Below, piece after piece: positions 18,498 through 25,741 of a DNA stretch of 64,000 nucleotides; position 1 is the stretch's first letter; each line of letters begins with the position of its first letter. Origin of the DNA: JAFARE01 sp963777285 (GTDB lineage: Bacteria; Chloroflexota; Dormibacteria; Aeolococcales; Aeolococcaceae); contig CAVZPR010000001.1 of assembly GCA_963777285.1 (NCBI GenBank), forward strand, positions 620,001 through 684,000, written 5' to 3'. The position numbers and the translations under genes were made by a program. The notes under the pieces are model-generated. The model was given only the letters and a program-made list of their open reading frames with translations. It was not told where the DNA came from and did not search any database.

Positions 18498-20260
18498 TCA
18501 CCGCCGCTCGCATCCAGCGGCTGCCCCAGGTGCTCGCCGACGCCATCGCCGCCGGCGAGGTCATCGAGCGTCCCGCGTCGGTGGTCAAGGAGCTGGTGGA
18601 GAACGCGCTCGACGCGGGGGCACGCCGCGTCGACGTCGACGTGGACGGGGGCGGGCTGGTGCGCATCCAGGTTGTGGACGACGGTGGCGGGATCTCGAGC
18701 GATGACCTCGAGCTTGCGGTCACGCGCCACGCCACGTCGAAGATCGCCTCGAGCGACGACCTGGCGGCGATACGCACCCTAGGCTTCCGCGGCGAAGCGC
18801 TGGCCAGCGTGGCGGCGGTGTCAGACCTGCGCATCGTGTCGCGCACCGTCGCCGACGAGGACGCGCACAGCATCCGGGTGCGCGGCGGAGAGGTGCTGGA
18901 GCGGTCGAGCGCGGCGGCGGGGCCGGGCACGTGTGTGGAGGTGTGCGAGCTCTTTGCAGCCACGCCTGCCCGGCTGCGCTTCCTGCGTGCCACCGCCACC
19001 GAGGCCGCGGCCGCGGTGCGCGTCGCGGCGGACCTCGCGCTGAGCCGCCCCGAGATCGCGCTCACGTGCCACACGGACGGGCGCACCACGCTGCGCTCGC
19101 CGGGTGGAACGCTGCGCGACGCGCTGGCTGCGGTGTTCGGCGCCCGCACCGAGCGCGACCTGGTGGACGTGCACGCAGCCGGCGAACTCGCGGTGGCGGG
19201 CGCGATCAGCGCACCGCACGCGCACCGCGCCGCGAGGTCGGGGATCGTCCTCGTGGTCAACGGCCGCCGCGTCCACAACCGCTCGCTGACAGTCGCGGTG
19301 GAGGAGGCGTACCGGGGTCTCCTGCCGCAGGGACGCCATCCCTTCGGTGTCATCGCGCTGTCGCTCGATCTGGCCAGTATTGACGTAAACGTGCACCCGA
19401 CCAAGCGCGAGGTGCGCTTCCGCGACGAGCGCGCCGTGTTCGCTGCGGTGCAGCGCGCCTGCTGGGAGGCCGTGCGGGCCGCACCCGTGGCATCGTTCCC
19501 CGTCCTGGCGACGCGCGGCTGGCTGCAGGCGCCGGCGCCGCGCGGGCTGAGCCTGGCGGACCGCGAGGACGAGCCGCTGCCGCCTCACGCCCGGGAGGAC
19601 GATGGCGACGGCGAGGCCGAACGATCGCTGCCGGGTCAGGCCTCGCCCCCGGCCGGGTCGAGCCTCACCCTGCCCGACCTGGCGCCGCTCCGCGCCCTGG
19701 GGCAGAGCGACGCCTCCTGGATGGTGGCCAGCGGCGGCGGTTCCGTGGTCCTGGTCGACCCGCACGCGGCGCACGAGAAAGTGCTGTACACGGAGATCCT
19801 GCAGGCCTGGGCGTCGCCCGCGGCCGCTGACACCCAGCTCCTCCTGGTGCCCGCGCTCGTGGAATGCGACGCGCGGCGCATGGACACCTGGGAGCGGCAC
19901 GCCGGTCTCCTGGCCGGCTGCGGGTTCGAGGTGGAGCAGTTCGGTCCGTCGCTGCTGCGCTGCACCGGGGTGCCGTCGCTGGGCGGCCCCGCAGACGCGG
20001 CGGCGGTCGTCGCCGATCTTCTCGACGCGCTGGCGGACGGTGACGCGACGGTGGACGGACGCAGCCATCGCATGGCCGCCGTAGTCGCCTGCCACAGCGC
20101 CGTGCGATTCGGTGACCGCCTCGACCCCGCCGCACAGCAGCGGCTGCTCGACCGCCTGGTGGCCACCCCGGGCGGCATGACGTGCCCGCACGGGCGTCCC
20201 ACGGTGCTCGTGCTCGGCGACGCCGACCTGCGGAGGGCGTTCAGGCGGCCGCTCGGGTGA
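18494..20260 (+). CDS. mutL: DNA mismatch repair protein MutL
   Basis: GHKL ATPase that links mismatch recognition to strand incision. N-terminal ATPase motifs are ENALDAG, DDGGGI and GFRGEALASV. A Glu/Asp/Pro-rich linker (about residues 350-395) leads to the C-terminal dimerisation domain. There the endonuclease motif DQHAxxExxxxE appears as DPHAAHEKVLYT, followed by Glu, while the later ACHSAVR and CPHGRP metal-site motifs are kept. 588 residues. GTG 18494 overlaps mutS, and the stop overlaps miaA (GTGA). Confidence 0.95.
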   Translation: MITAARIQRLPQVLADAIAAGEVIERPASVVKELVENALDAGARRVDVDVDGGGLVRIQVVDDGGGISSDDLELAVTRHATSKIASSDDLAAIRTLGFRGEALASVAAVSDLRIVSRTVADEDAHSIRVRGGEVLERSSAAAGPGTCVEVCELFAATPARLRFLRATATEAAAAVRVAADLALSRPEIALTCHTDGRTTLRSPGGTLRDALAAVFGARTERDLVDVHAAGELAVAGAISAPHAHRAARSGIVLVVNGRRVHNRSLTVAVEEAYRGLLPQGRHPFGVIALSLDLASIDVNVHPTKREVRFRDERAVFAAVQRACWEAVRAAPVASFPVLATRGWLQAPAPRGLSLADREDEPLPPHAREDDGDGEAERSLPGQASPPAGSSLTLPDLAPLRALGQSDASWMVASGGGSVVLVDPHAAHEKVLYTEILQAWASPAAADTQLLLVPALVECDARRMDTWERHAGLLAGCGFEVEQFGPSLLRCTGVPSLGGPADAAAVVADLLDALADGDATVDGRSHRMAAVVACHSAVRFGDRLDPAAQQRLLDRLVATPGGMTCPHGRPTVLVLGDADLRRAFRRPLG

Positions 20261-21171
20261 CCGAGCCGCTGATCGCGATCGTCGGCCCCACCTGCACCGG
20301 CAAGACCGCGGCCGCCGTGGCGCTGGCGCGCAGCCTGGGCCGAGCCGAGCTGATCAACGCCGATTCGCGCCAGGTGCGACGCGGGCTGCACGTGGGCACC
20401 TGCGCCCCGACGGAGCGCGAGCTGCAGGGGGTGCGCTGCCACCTCACCGGCGTCGCCGCGCCGGGAACGCCCTACTCCGTCGCCGACTGGCTGGCCGCGG
20501 CCCGAGGCGTCCTGGCGGACACCGCCGCTCGGAGTGCGCGGCCGATCCTCGTCGGCGGCACCGGGCTCTATGTTTCCGCGCTGGTCGACGGGTTCGAGCT
20601 CGGCGGTGCACCGGACCCGGCTGCGCGCCGGCGGCGCGAGGTCCAGGCGGCGACGGCGCCGGGGCGCGAGGCGCTGGTGGCGGAGCTGGTGCGACGCGAC
20701 CCGGAGGCCGCGGTCCAGGTCGACGTCCGCAACCCGCGCCGGGTGACCCGCGCCCTCGAGGTGCTCGACGCGTCGGGTTCGCTGACGGCCATGCGCCGCC
20801 GCGGCGCCGCTGTGCCTTCCGTACTGGTGGGGCTGGACCTGCCCGCGGCCGTGCATCGCGGCTGGATCGAGCGGCGCACGGCCGCGATGTTCGAAGGCCC
20901 GCTCCAGGACGAGGTGCGAGGCGCGCTCGGCGCTGGGGTCGAGGCGGCGGCCCTCGCGGCTTGCGGCATCGGGTATTCGGAGGCGATCGCGGTCGTTGCG
21001 GGCCGCATGGGTGTCGCAGACGCGATCGCCACCGTGGTGGCACGGACGGTGCGCTACGCCAGAGCCCAGCGGACGTGGTTCCGCCGCGACCGCCGCGTCC
21101 AGTGGCTGGGCGCCGACGAGGGTTCACCCAGCGAGCTCACGGCGCGAATCCGGGGCGCCGCCGGCGTCTGA
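20257..21171 (+). CDS. miaA: tRNA dimethylallyltransferase
   Basis: Adds the dimethylallyl group to A37 of tRNAs reading UNN codons, making the substrate for MiaB. The P-loop is GPTCTGKT and the following motif INADSRQVRRGLHVGT corresponds to DSxQxYxxxxIGT, with Arg in place of Tyr; VGGTGLYVSALVDG is also conserved. 304 residues, starting at GTG 20257 in a GTGA overlap with mutL. The DSRQVRR variation may matter for substrate contacts but the overall fold is intact. Confidence 0.93.
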   Translation: MTEPLIAIVGPTCTGKTAAAVALARSLGRAELINADSRQVRRGLHVGTCAPTERELQGVRCHLTGVAAPGTPYSVADWLAAARGVLADTAARSARPILVGGTGLYVSALVDGFELGGAPDPAARRRREVQAATAPGREALVAELVRRDPEAAVQVDVRNPRRVTRALEVLDASGSLTAMRRRGAAVPSVLVGLDLPAAVHRGWIERRTAAMFEGPLQDEVRGALGAGVEAAALAACGIGYSEAIAVVAGRMGVADAIATVVARTVRYARAQRTWFRRDRRVQWLGADEGSPSELTARIRGAAGV

Positions 21172-21214
21172 GCGGCACAGTCCGGCGGCCCCGACGATTG
21201 CAGTCGTCGCGGGG

Positions 21215-21277
21215 GAACAAACGTTTGCACATTTGCTCCAGCCGTGTTACAGTCCCCAGCACCCACTCGGTTGGAGG
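21215..21277 (+). promoter_or_regulatory. lexA promoter, LexA box and ribosome-binding site
   Basis: TTGCAC (21225-21230), a 17-base spacer and TACAGT (21248-21253) form the promoter. GAACAAACGTTT (21215-21226) overlaps the -35 and matches GAAC-N4-GTTC with one mismatch in the last base, suggesting autorepression. GGAGG (21273-21277) is a clear ribosome-binding site 11 bases before the lexA ATG, so unlike many genes in the window this one has a leader. Confidence 0.68.
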
Positions 21278-21288
21278 AAAACCATCCA

Positions 21289-21933
21289 ATGCCGAACACT
21301 CTGAACGCACGTCAGCGGCAGATCCTCGACTTCCTTCGCAGCCACGCCCGGGAGCACGCCTACCCGCCCACGGTGCGGGAGATCGGCCAGGCGGTGGGGT
21401 TGAGCTCCTCGTCGACCGTGCAAAACCACCTGAACACGCTGGAGACGCGTGGCTACATCCGCCGCGACCCCTCCAAGTCCCGCACCGTCGAGATCGTCGA
21501 GCAGGATGCGGTGGCGGCGGCCCCGCGGCGGGACAACATCATCCATCTGCCGCTCGTCGGCCGGGTGGCGGCCGGCACGCCCGTGCTCGCGACGCAGAAC
21601 ATCGAGGACACGCTGGCGGTGGGTCCCGAGATCGCCGGGGGCGACGACGCGTACGCGCTCACCGTGCACGGCGACAGCATGATCGGCGCCGGCATCAACG
21701 ACGGCGACATCGTGGTGGTCAAGCCACGGCGGGACGCGCCCGCCAACGGCACGATCGTGGTGGCACGGGTGGAGAACGACACCACGGGTGAGAGCGAGGT
21801 CACCGTCAAGCGCTTTTTCCGCGAATCCGACCGGGTGCGCCTGCAGCCGGAGAACCCGAGCCTGCAGCCGATCTACTCGCGCGACCTGCAGCTCGAAGGC
21901 GTGGTCACGGCGGTCATCCGCATCCTGGCGTAG
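21289..21933 (+). CDS. lexA: LexA repressor
   Basis: SOS repressor that self-cleaves when RecA is activated. The N-terminal winged helix (residues 1-65) contains YPPTVREIGQAVGLSS and STVQNHLNTL. The cleavage site is Ala95-Gly96 in GRVAAGTP, and the catalytic dyad is Ser130 (HGDSMIGAG) and Lys174 (VTVKRFF). 214 residues. A GAAC-type operator lies in its own promoter. Likely regulon members visible here are lexA, recA and the LysM gene at 23434-23772. Confidence 0.97.
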   Translation: MPNTLNARQRQILDFLRSHAREHAYPPTVREIGQAVGLSSSSTVQNHLNTLETRGYIRRDPSKSRTVEIVEQDAVAAAPRRDNIIHLPLVGRVAAGTPVLATQNIEDTLAVGPEIAGGDDAYALTVHGDSMIGAGINDGDIVVVKPRRDAPANGTIVVARVENDTTGESEVTVKRFFRESDRVRLQPENPSLQPIYSRDLQLEGVVTAVIRILA

Positions 21934-21947
21934 CGGCGAGCGGGGCG

Positions 21948-22466
21948 TCAGCCCACCGCGGCGACGGCGGGCTCGACGTAGCGCGGCAGCGAGCCGAGGT
22001 AGGCGTCGAGCGCGGCGGCCAGCTCGGGCGTGGCCAGCCCGTGCACGGTGACCCTGGTGCCGCCCTCGTCATCGTCGGAGACGGCGCTGATGGCCAGATC
22101 CGGCCGGTGGTCGAGCAGGATCGGGATCGCGGGCAGCAGCGCCACCGGAAGCAGCGCGATGAAGACGACCGAGATGGCCGTGAGGATGAGGACGGCCAGC
22201 ACGATCACGATCCCCAGCAGCACCGCGACGTCTCCGCCGTAGCGGTTGCGTTTCTGCGGCCTGAGGATGAGGTAGTTGGTGCCTCGTTCCGCGACGGAGA
22301 TGCCGGGGAGGCGGCGCTCGGCGAACTCGCGGAGCACGTCCGCCGCCGGGCGGCTGGTCCGCAGCGAGAACTGGTACGAGCGCGCGAGTCGGCGTGCTCG
22401 CCGACCTGGAATCTGCACCACCGGCAGTTGTACCGCGTCGCGCGGGGGTTCTGCCAGATTCGCCAC
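21948..22466 (-). CDS. Hypothetical membrane protein
   Basis: No family recognised. The 172-residue product has a basic N-terminal part with Arg-rich PGRRARRLARSYQF, a soluble stretch (SLRTSRPAADVLREFAERRLPG), then two adjacent hydrophobic segments (VAVLLGIVIVLAVLILTAI and VFIALLPVALLPAIPILL, about residues 83-125) and a C-terminal soluble tail that may fold against the N-terminal part. GTG 22466 is the likeliest start. It converges on lexA (15-base gap) and diverges from the CtaG-like gene, so it is probably transcribed alone. Confidence 0.6.
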   Translation of the reverse strand: MANLAEPPRDAVQLPVVQIPGRRARRLARSYQFSLRTSRPAADVLREFAERRLPGISVAERGTNYLILRPQKRNRYGGDVAVLLGIVIVLAVLILTAISVVFIALLPVALLPAIPILLDHRPDLAISAVSDDDEGGTRVTVHGLATPELAAALDAYLGSLPRYVEPAVAAVG

Positions 22467-22532
22467 CGATCGTGACGCGCGCGTCCAGCAGGGCCCTGGA
22501 GCCGCGGCGACACATGCGCTAGGGTTCTGTGA

Positions 22533-23471
22533 ATGGGGCTCCCCCCGCCCGCCGCGTTCAACCCGGATCCCGTCCTGGTGGCGGCGGTGTGCCTCACCGG
22601 AGCGCTCGGGGGCGGCCTCCTGGCGGCGCGCCGGCACGCGGAGCGCCTCCGGGGTCGCTGGCTGGCGCTGGCCGCGGCGCTGCTGCTCCTCGTGGGCGTG
22701 TGGCTGTCGCCGCTGGGCACCGACGCGCAGCACTATCTGCTGACGGCGCACCTGCTGCAGATCACGATCCTCATGGGCGCCGTGCCGCCGCTGCTGCTCG
22801 TGGCCCTGCCCCGACAGAGCCCTGTGCAGCCACCGTCCGCGGTGCGCGCCATCCTGCGCGCGGTGACGCACCCGGTTTTCGCCATTCTGGCTGTGAACGC
22901 GGCGTTCTTCGGCTGGCACACCACGGCGGCGTACGGAGCGGCGATGCAGTCCGGCTGGCTGTATGGCCTGGAGCAGCTCACGTTGCTGCTGACATCGATC
23001 TGCTTCTGGTGGCCGATCGTCTCGCCGTTCTCGCCGCCGCTGCGTCCCATGAGCCCGCTGCTCAAGATGGGCTACATCCTGCTGGCGACGATCCCGCAGA
23101 CCTTTGGCGGCCTGGTGGTGGCGCTGGCACACCACCTCCTCTTTCCCGTGTACGCCGCGGCGCCACGCCTGCTCGGCCTCGACCCGCTGACGGACCAGCA
23201 GATCGCGGGGGCGTCGATCGCCCTGGTGAGCAAGATCGCGCTGTTCGCGGCCTTCATCGTCATCTTCATGCACGCGCTTGGAAGCGAGAGCGCGGAGAGC
23301 GACGACGGCGGTGGCGACGGGGGCATCCGACCGGTGATCGAGCCACAGCCGCTGCCTTCGGGCACGCCACGCTGGCTGATCGACGTGGCCCGCGACCGCA
23401 CCGTCGCGGAACCTCCCGCTCGCAGGCCGCGGGTCAGGGTGCCGGCAGGGTCAGGATCTGACCGGGGCTGA
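22533..23471 (+). CDS. CtaG-like cytochrome c oxidase assembly protein
   Basis: Polytopic membrane protein of the caa3-type CtaG family, associated with copper/haem oxidase assembly. About seven hydrophobic helices are visible, with the family stretches HLLQITILMGAVPPLLLVA, AFFGWHTTAAYG and WWPIVSPF. Conserved His residues lie in AHLLQ, GWHTT and ALAHHLL. 312 residues with a hydrophilic C-terminal tail. No oxidase genes are nearby. TAGGGT (22520-22525) ends 7 bases before ATG 22533. The last 38 bases overlap the convergent LysM gene. Confidence 0.85.
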   Translation: MGLPPPAAFNPDPVLVAAVCLTGALGGGLLAARRHAERLRGRWLALAAALLLLVGVWLSPLGTDAQHYLLTAHLLQITILMGAVPPLLLVALPRQSPVQPPSAVRAILRAVTHPVFAILAVNAAFFGWHTTAAYGAAMQSGWLYGLEQLTLLLTSICFWWPIVSPFSPPLRPMSPLLKMGYILLATIPQTFGGLVVALAHHLLFPVYAAAPRLLGLDPLTDQQIAGASIALVSKIALFAAFIVIFMHALGSESAESDDGGGDGGIRPVIEPQPLPSGTPRWLIDVARDRTVAEPPARRPRVRVPAGSGSDRG

Positions 23472-23772
23472 TCAGCCCGCCGTGGAGGTGGTTCGCCGCC
23501 TCGACCTCGGCGACGCGCTGCTGGATGTCGTCGCCCGGGTAGTGGGCGCGAGTGATGCCCCAGATGGTGTCGCCGGCGTGGACGACGATGTGCTGCACGC
23601 CGTTCGACGAGCCGCCGTAGGCGACGCCTCCGAGCAGGAGCAGCGCGCTCACGGCGACACCGGCGGCTGCCGCCCAGGCGCGAGGGCGCCGGCCCAGGGG
23701 AGCGCGACGGTGGTAGCGGTGCGGCGCTCCGGCGTCCCGAACCAGCGTTCCTGCACCGAACACATGTTCCAT
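23434..23772 (-). CDS. Small LysM membrane protein, probable SOS-induced division inhibitor (YneA-like)
   Basis: 112 residues: a short basic cytoplasmic N-terminus, one transmembrane helix (AWAAAAGVAVSALLLLGGVAY, about residues 32-52) and a C-terminal extracellular LysM domain (HIVVHAGDTIWGITRAHYP to SPGQILTLPAP) for peptidoglycan binding. This is the architecture and size of Bacillus YneA. Its promoter holds three perfect GAAC-N4-GTTC boxes and lexA is 1.5 kb away. The division-inhibitor role is inferred from architecture plus SOS control; a cell-wall-associated LysM protein of another kind remains possible. The ATG lies 7 bases after the -10, so the mRNA is probably leaderless. Confidence 0.85.
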   Translation of the reverse strand: MEHVFGAGTLVRDAGAPHRYHRRAPLGRRPRAWAAAAGVAVSALLLLGGVAYGGSSNGVQHIVVHAGDTIWGITRAHYPGDDIQQRVAEVEAANHLHGGLISPGQILTLPAP

Positions 23773-23809
23773 GGAAGCGACGGTAGCAGGGAACGTATGT
23801 TCGAGTCAA
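23739..23809 (-). promoter_or_regulatory. Triple LexA-box operator and promoter of the LysM gene
   Basis: Three exact GAAC-N4-GTTC palindromes: 23739-23750, 23758-23769 and 23791-23802. Read on the minus strand, TTGACT (23804-23809) and TACCGT (23780-23785) with an 18-base spacer form the promoter; the third box fills the spacer and the second covers the start codon region (codons 2-5). The first box is inside the coding region. The divergent NUDIX gene begins 16 bases beyond the third box and may share this control. Confidence 0.85.
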
Positions 23810-23818
23810 GCGTCCGTC

Positions 23819-24283
23819 GTGGCTGACCGGGGGGTCCGCGTCCGCGTCGCGGTCTGCCTCTGCGACGGCGAGCGGATCCTGCTGGTGCAGCACGAGAAGC
23901 ACGGGCGCCGCTACTGGCTGATCCCCGGCGGCGGCGTGGAGCGGGGCGAGACCCTGCTGCAGGCGGCGGCGCGGGAGGTGGAGGAGGAGACCGGGCTTCG
24001 GGCCAGCGTGGGCCGCCTGGTGCTCCTCTGCGAGGCGATCGAGCCCCAGGGCCGCCACATCGTCAACCTCTTCTTCGCGGGGGAGGTGTCGGACGGCACC
24101 CTGCGGGTCGGCGATGACACGGCGCTGCGAGACGCGCGCTGGCAGCCGCGGAGCGCCCTGCGCAGCCTCGAGATGTACCCGCCGGTGGGTGCCGAGCTCG
24201 ACGAGTGCTGGGCCGAGGGATTCGCCGGGCCGGTCCGCTACCTCGGCAACGTCTGGCGCGCTGCCGCGCCGGTGGAGCCCTGA
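23819..24283 (+). CDS. NUDIX hydrolase
   Basis: Hydrolyses nucleoside diphosphates linked to another moiety; the exact substrate cannot be read. The Nudix box is complete (GGVERGETLLQAAAREVEEE followed by TGL: G-x5-E-x7-R-E-x2-E-E-x-G). GTG 23819 gives 154 residues beginning ADRGVRVRVAV, the usual first strand. An upstream TTG/ATG would run through the LexA-box region. It is divergent from the LysM gene with box three 16 bases away, so SOS control is possible. Confidence 0.88.
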   Translation: MADRGVRVRVAVCLCDGERILLVQHEKHGRRYWLIPGGGVERGETLLQAAAREVEEETGLRASVGRLVLLCEAIEPQGRHIVNLFFAGEVSDGTLRVGDDTALRDARWQPRSALRSLEMYPPVGAELDECWAEGFAGPVRYLGNVWRAAAPVEP

Positions 24284-24290
24284 CCGGCAC

Positions 24291-25343
24291 TCAAGCCGGA
24301 GCGGCCGCCACCTTTTCGAGATACTCGCCGAGGCGGCGGTAGGCGTCGCGCTTGCGCCGGTCGGTGATCTCGGTGTAGACGCGGAGCGTCTCCAGGGTGG
24401 CGTGCCCGAGCACCTCCTGCACCAGGCGCACGTCTCCGTCGGTCGCCTCGAGCAGCGTGGTCGCGGCCGTGTGCCGGGCGACGTGCGGGCTGCGCAAACC
24501 GCGGACCAGCTCGTGGGTCGCCGGATCCCCGCCGAGGCGGCGGCGCAGCGACGCCAGCGCCCGGCGCGCGCCGTCCGGGGTCAGCCGGTTGCCGGCCACC
24601 GCCCGGCCGCGGTGCAGATCGGCGCGCGCAACGCTGATGAAGAGCGCGTCGCTGTCGTCGGCGCCGCGGGCCGACAGGTATTCGCGCACCGCCGCCAGCG
24701 CGGCGTCGGTGCAGTACACGGTGCGGTGCTTGCCACCCTTGCCCAGCACACGAAATCCCTCGGCGCGCACGTCACCGCGGTCCAGGGCGCAGGCCTCAGA
24801 GATGCGGCAGCCGGTGCTGAGCAGGAAGTGCACCAGGGCACGGTCGCGGAGGTCACGGAGGCCCGCTCCCGGCAGCGCAGCCAGCAGGCGGGGCACGTCT
24901 GCTGTGGGGATCGGATGCGGATCGCCCAGCACGTAGCGGGGCACCGTCACCTGCCGGCTCAGCTCAGGCGCGATCCAGCCCTCGTCGTACGCGTAGGCGA
25001 GAAAGCGGCGCAGCGCCACCAGCGCCCGGGCGCGCGTGCGAGGGTGCGGCAGCACCTCGGCGAGCTCGATCTGGTAGCGGCGCAGCGTGGCCCGGTCGAC
25101 GCCGGCGCAGAACCGCTCGGCGAGGGGCCGGGTGCGCATGTATGCGACAAACTTGGCCAGATCCTGGCGGTATGCGCGGGCTGTGGTGGCAGGCCGGTTG
25201 CGCTGCACGCGCAGCCAGTCGAGGAACTGCTCGACCTCCTCAGGCAGATCGTCACGGGGTCCGGGGACGCTGTGCGCCCAGCGGGGCACGCGGCGCTGGT
25301 GCGGAGCGGTGCGGCGCCGCGGTGGCACGCCACGGGTGGCCAT
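24291..25343 (-). CDS. Tyrosine recombinase, XerC/XerD-like
   Basis: Site-specific recombinase with an N-terminal SAM-like DNA-binding domain (EEVEQFLDWLRVQRN to about residue 140) and a catalytic domain. Catalytic residues are visible: Arg in TGCRISEA, Lys in GKGGKHRTV, His and Arg in HVARHTA, His in LGHATLET and Tyr in RVYTEI. 350 residues, slightly longer than Xer because of a basic N-terminal extension. There are no att-like repeats or integrase partners nearby, so chromosome dimer resolution is more likely than element mobility. It ends 8 bases from the convergent NUDIX gene. Confidence 0.88.
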   Translation of the reverse strand: MATRGVPPRRRTAPHQRRVPRWAHSVPGPRDDLPEEVEQFLDWLRVQRNRPATTARAYRQDLAKFVAYMRTRPLAERFCAGVDRATLRRYQIELAEVLPHPRTRARALVALRRFLAYAYDEGWIAPELSRQVTVPRYVLGDPHPIPTADVPRLLAALPGAGLRDLRDRALVHFLLSTGCRISEACALDRGDVRAEGFRVLGKGGKHRTVYCTDAALAAVREYLSARGADDSDALFISVARADLHRGRAVAGNRLTPDGARRALASLRRRLGGDPATHELVRGLRSPHVARHTAATTLLEATDGDVRLVQEVLGHATLETLRVYTEITDRRKRDAYRRLGEYLEKVAAAPA

Positions 25344-25406
25344 GCGCGCATTATCGGCGCGGCTGCGCGCAGCGCACGGGTTTGCGCGCACCGCAGCGCC
25401 GCGCGC

Positions 25407-25718
25407 TCAGCCGAGGCGCACCTCGGTGACGGCGCCGCCGGCGACGGTGAGCGGTCTTGGCGCCGCGCCGCCCGGCGGCCAGAGCCAGTACTCGCCCGCG
25501 CTGAGCTCAGGAAAGAGCGCCGCGTACACCGGCGCATCGCCTGCGGCGCGCCGGCGCACCACGTTGTGCACCCTTTCCGCGTGCGGCACGCCCGGGCTGA
25601 GCTCGATCTCACGATCTTGCTGCGACGCGTCGGTGAGAATGAGGAGGGCGCCAACCCCGTCGCCGATGTCCACGATCACGTGGCTCTGCCGGTCGGTGTC
25701 GGCGTGGGCCTCGCTCAT
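25407..25718 (-). CDS. Conserved hypothetical protein downstream of DUF4331 gene
   Basis: 103-residue soluble protein with no recognised catalytic motif. It looks like a compact beta-rich domain: VIVDIGDGVGALLILTDA, REIELSPGVPHAERVHNVVR, and a C-terminal AGEYWLWP...GGAVTEVRLG resembling carboxypeptidase-regulatory-like beta sandwiches. It follows the DUF4331 gene by 23 bases on the same strand and is probably co-transcribed with it. Function unknown. Confidence 0.7.
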   Translation of the reverse strand: MSEAHADTDRQSHVIVDIGDGVGALLILTDASQQDREIELSPGVPHAERVHNVVRRRAAGDAPVYAALFPELSAGEYWLWPPGGAAPRPLTVAGGAVTEVRLG

Positions 25719-25741
25719 CCCACCAACTTCATCGATGCCCG

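Noticed and set aside
21948..23273. A 441-residue minus-strand open frame running through the CtaG-like gene
   Set aside because: Only the part below 22466 looks like a protein; above that it is the antisense of ctaG with Arg/Gln-rich low-complexity sequence typical of GC-rich shadow frames.
24291..25343. Integrase of a genomic island
   Set aside because: There are no flanking att-like repeats, excisionase, phage or plasmid genes; the protein reads better as a Xer-type recombinase.
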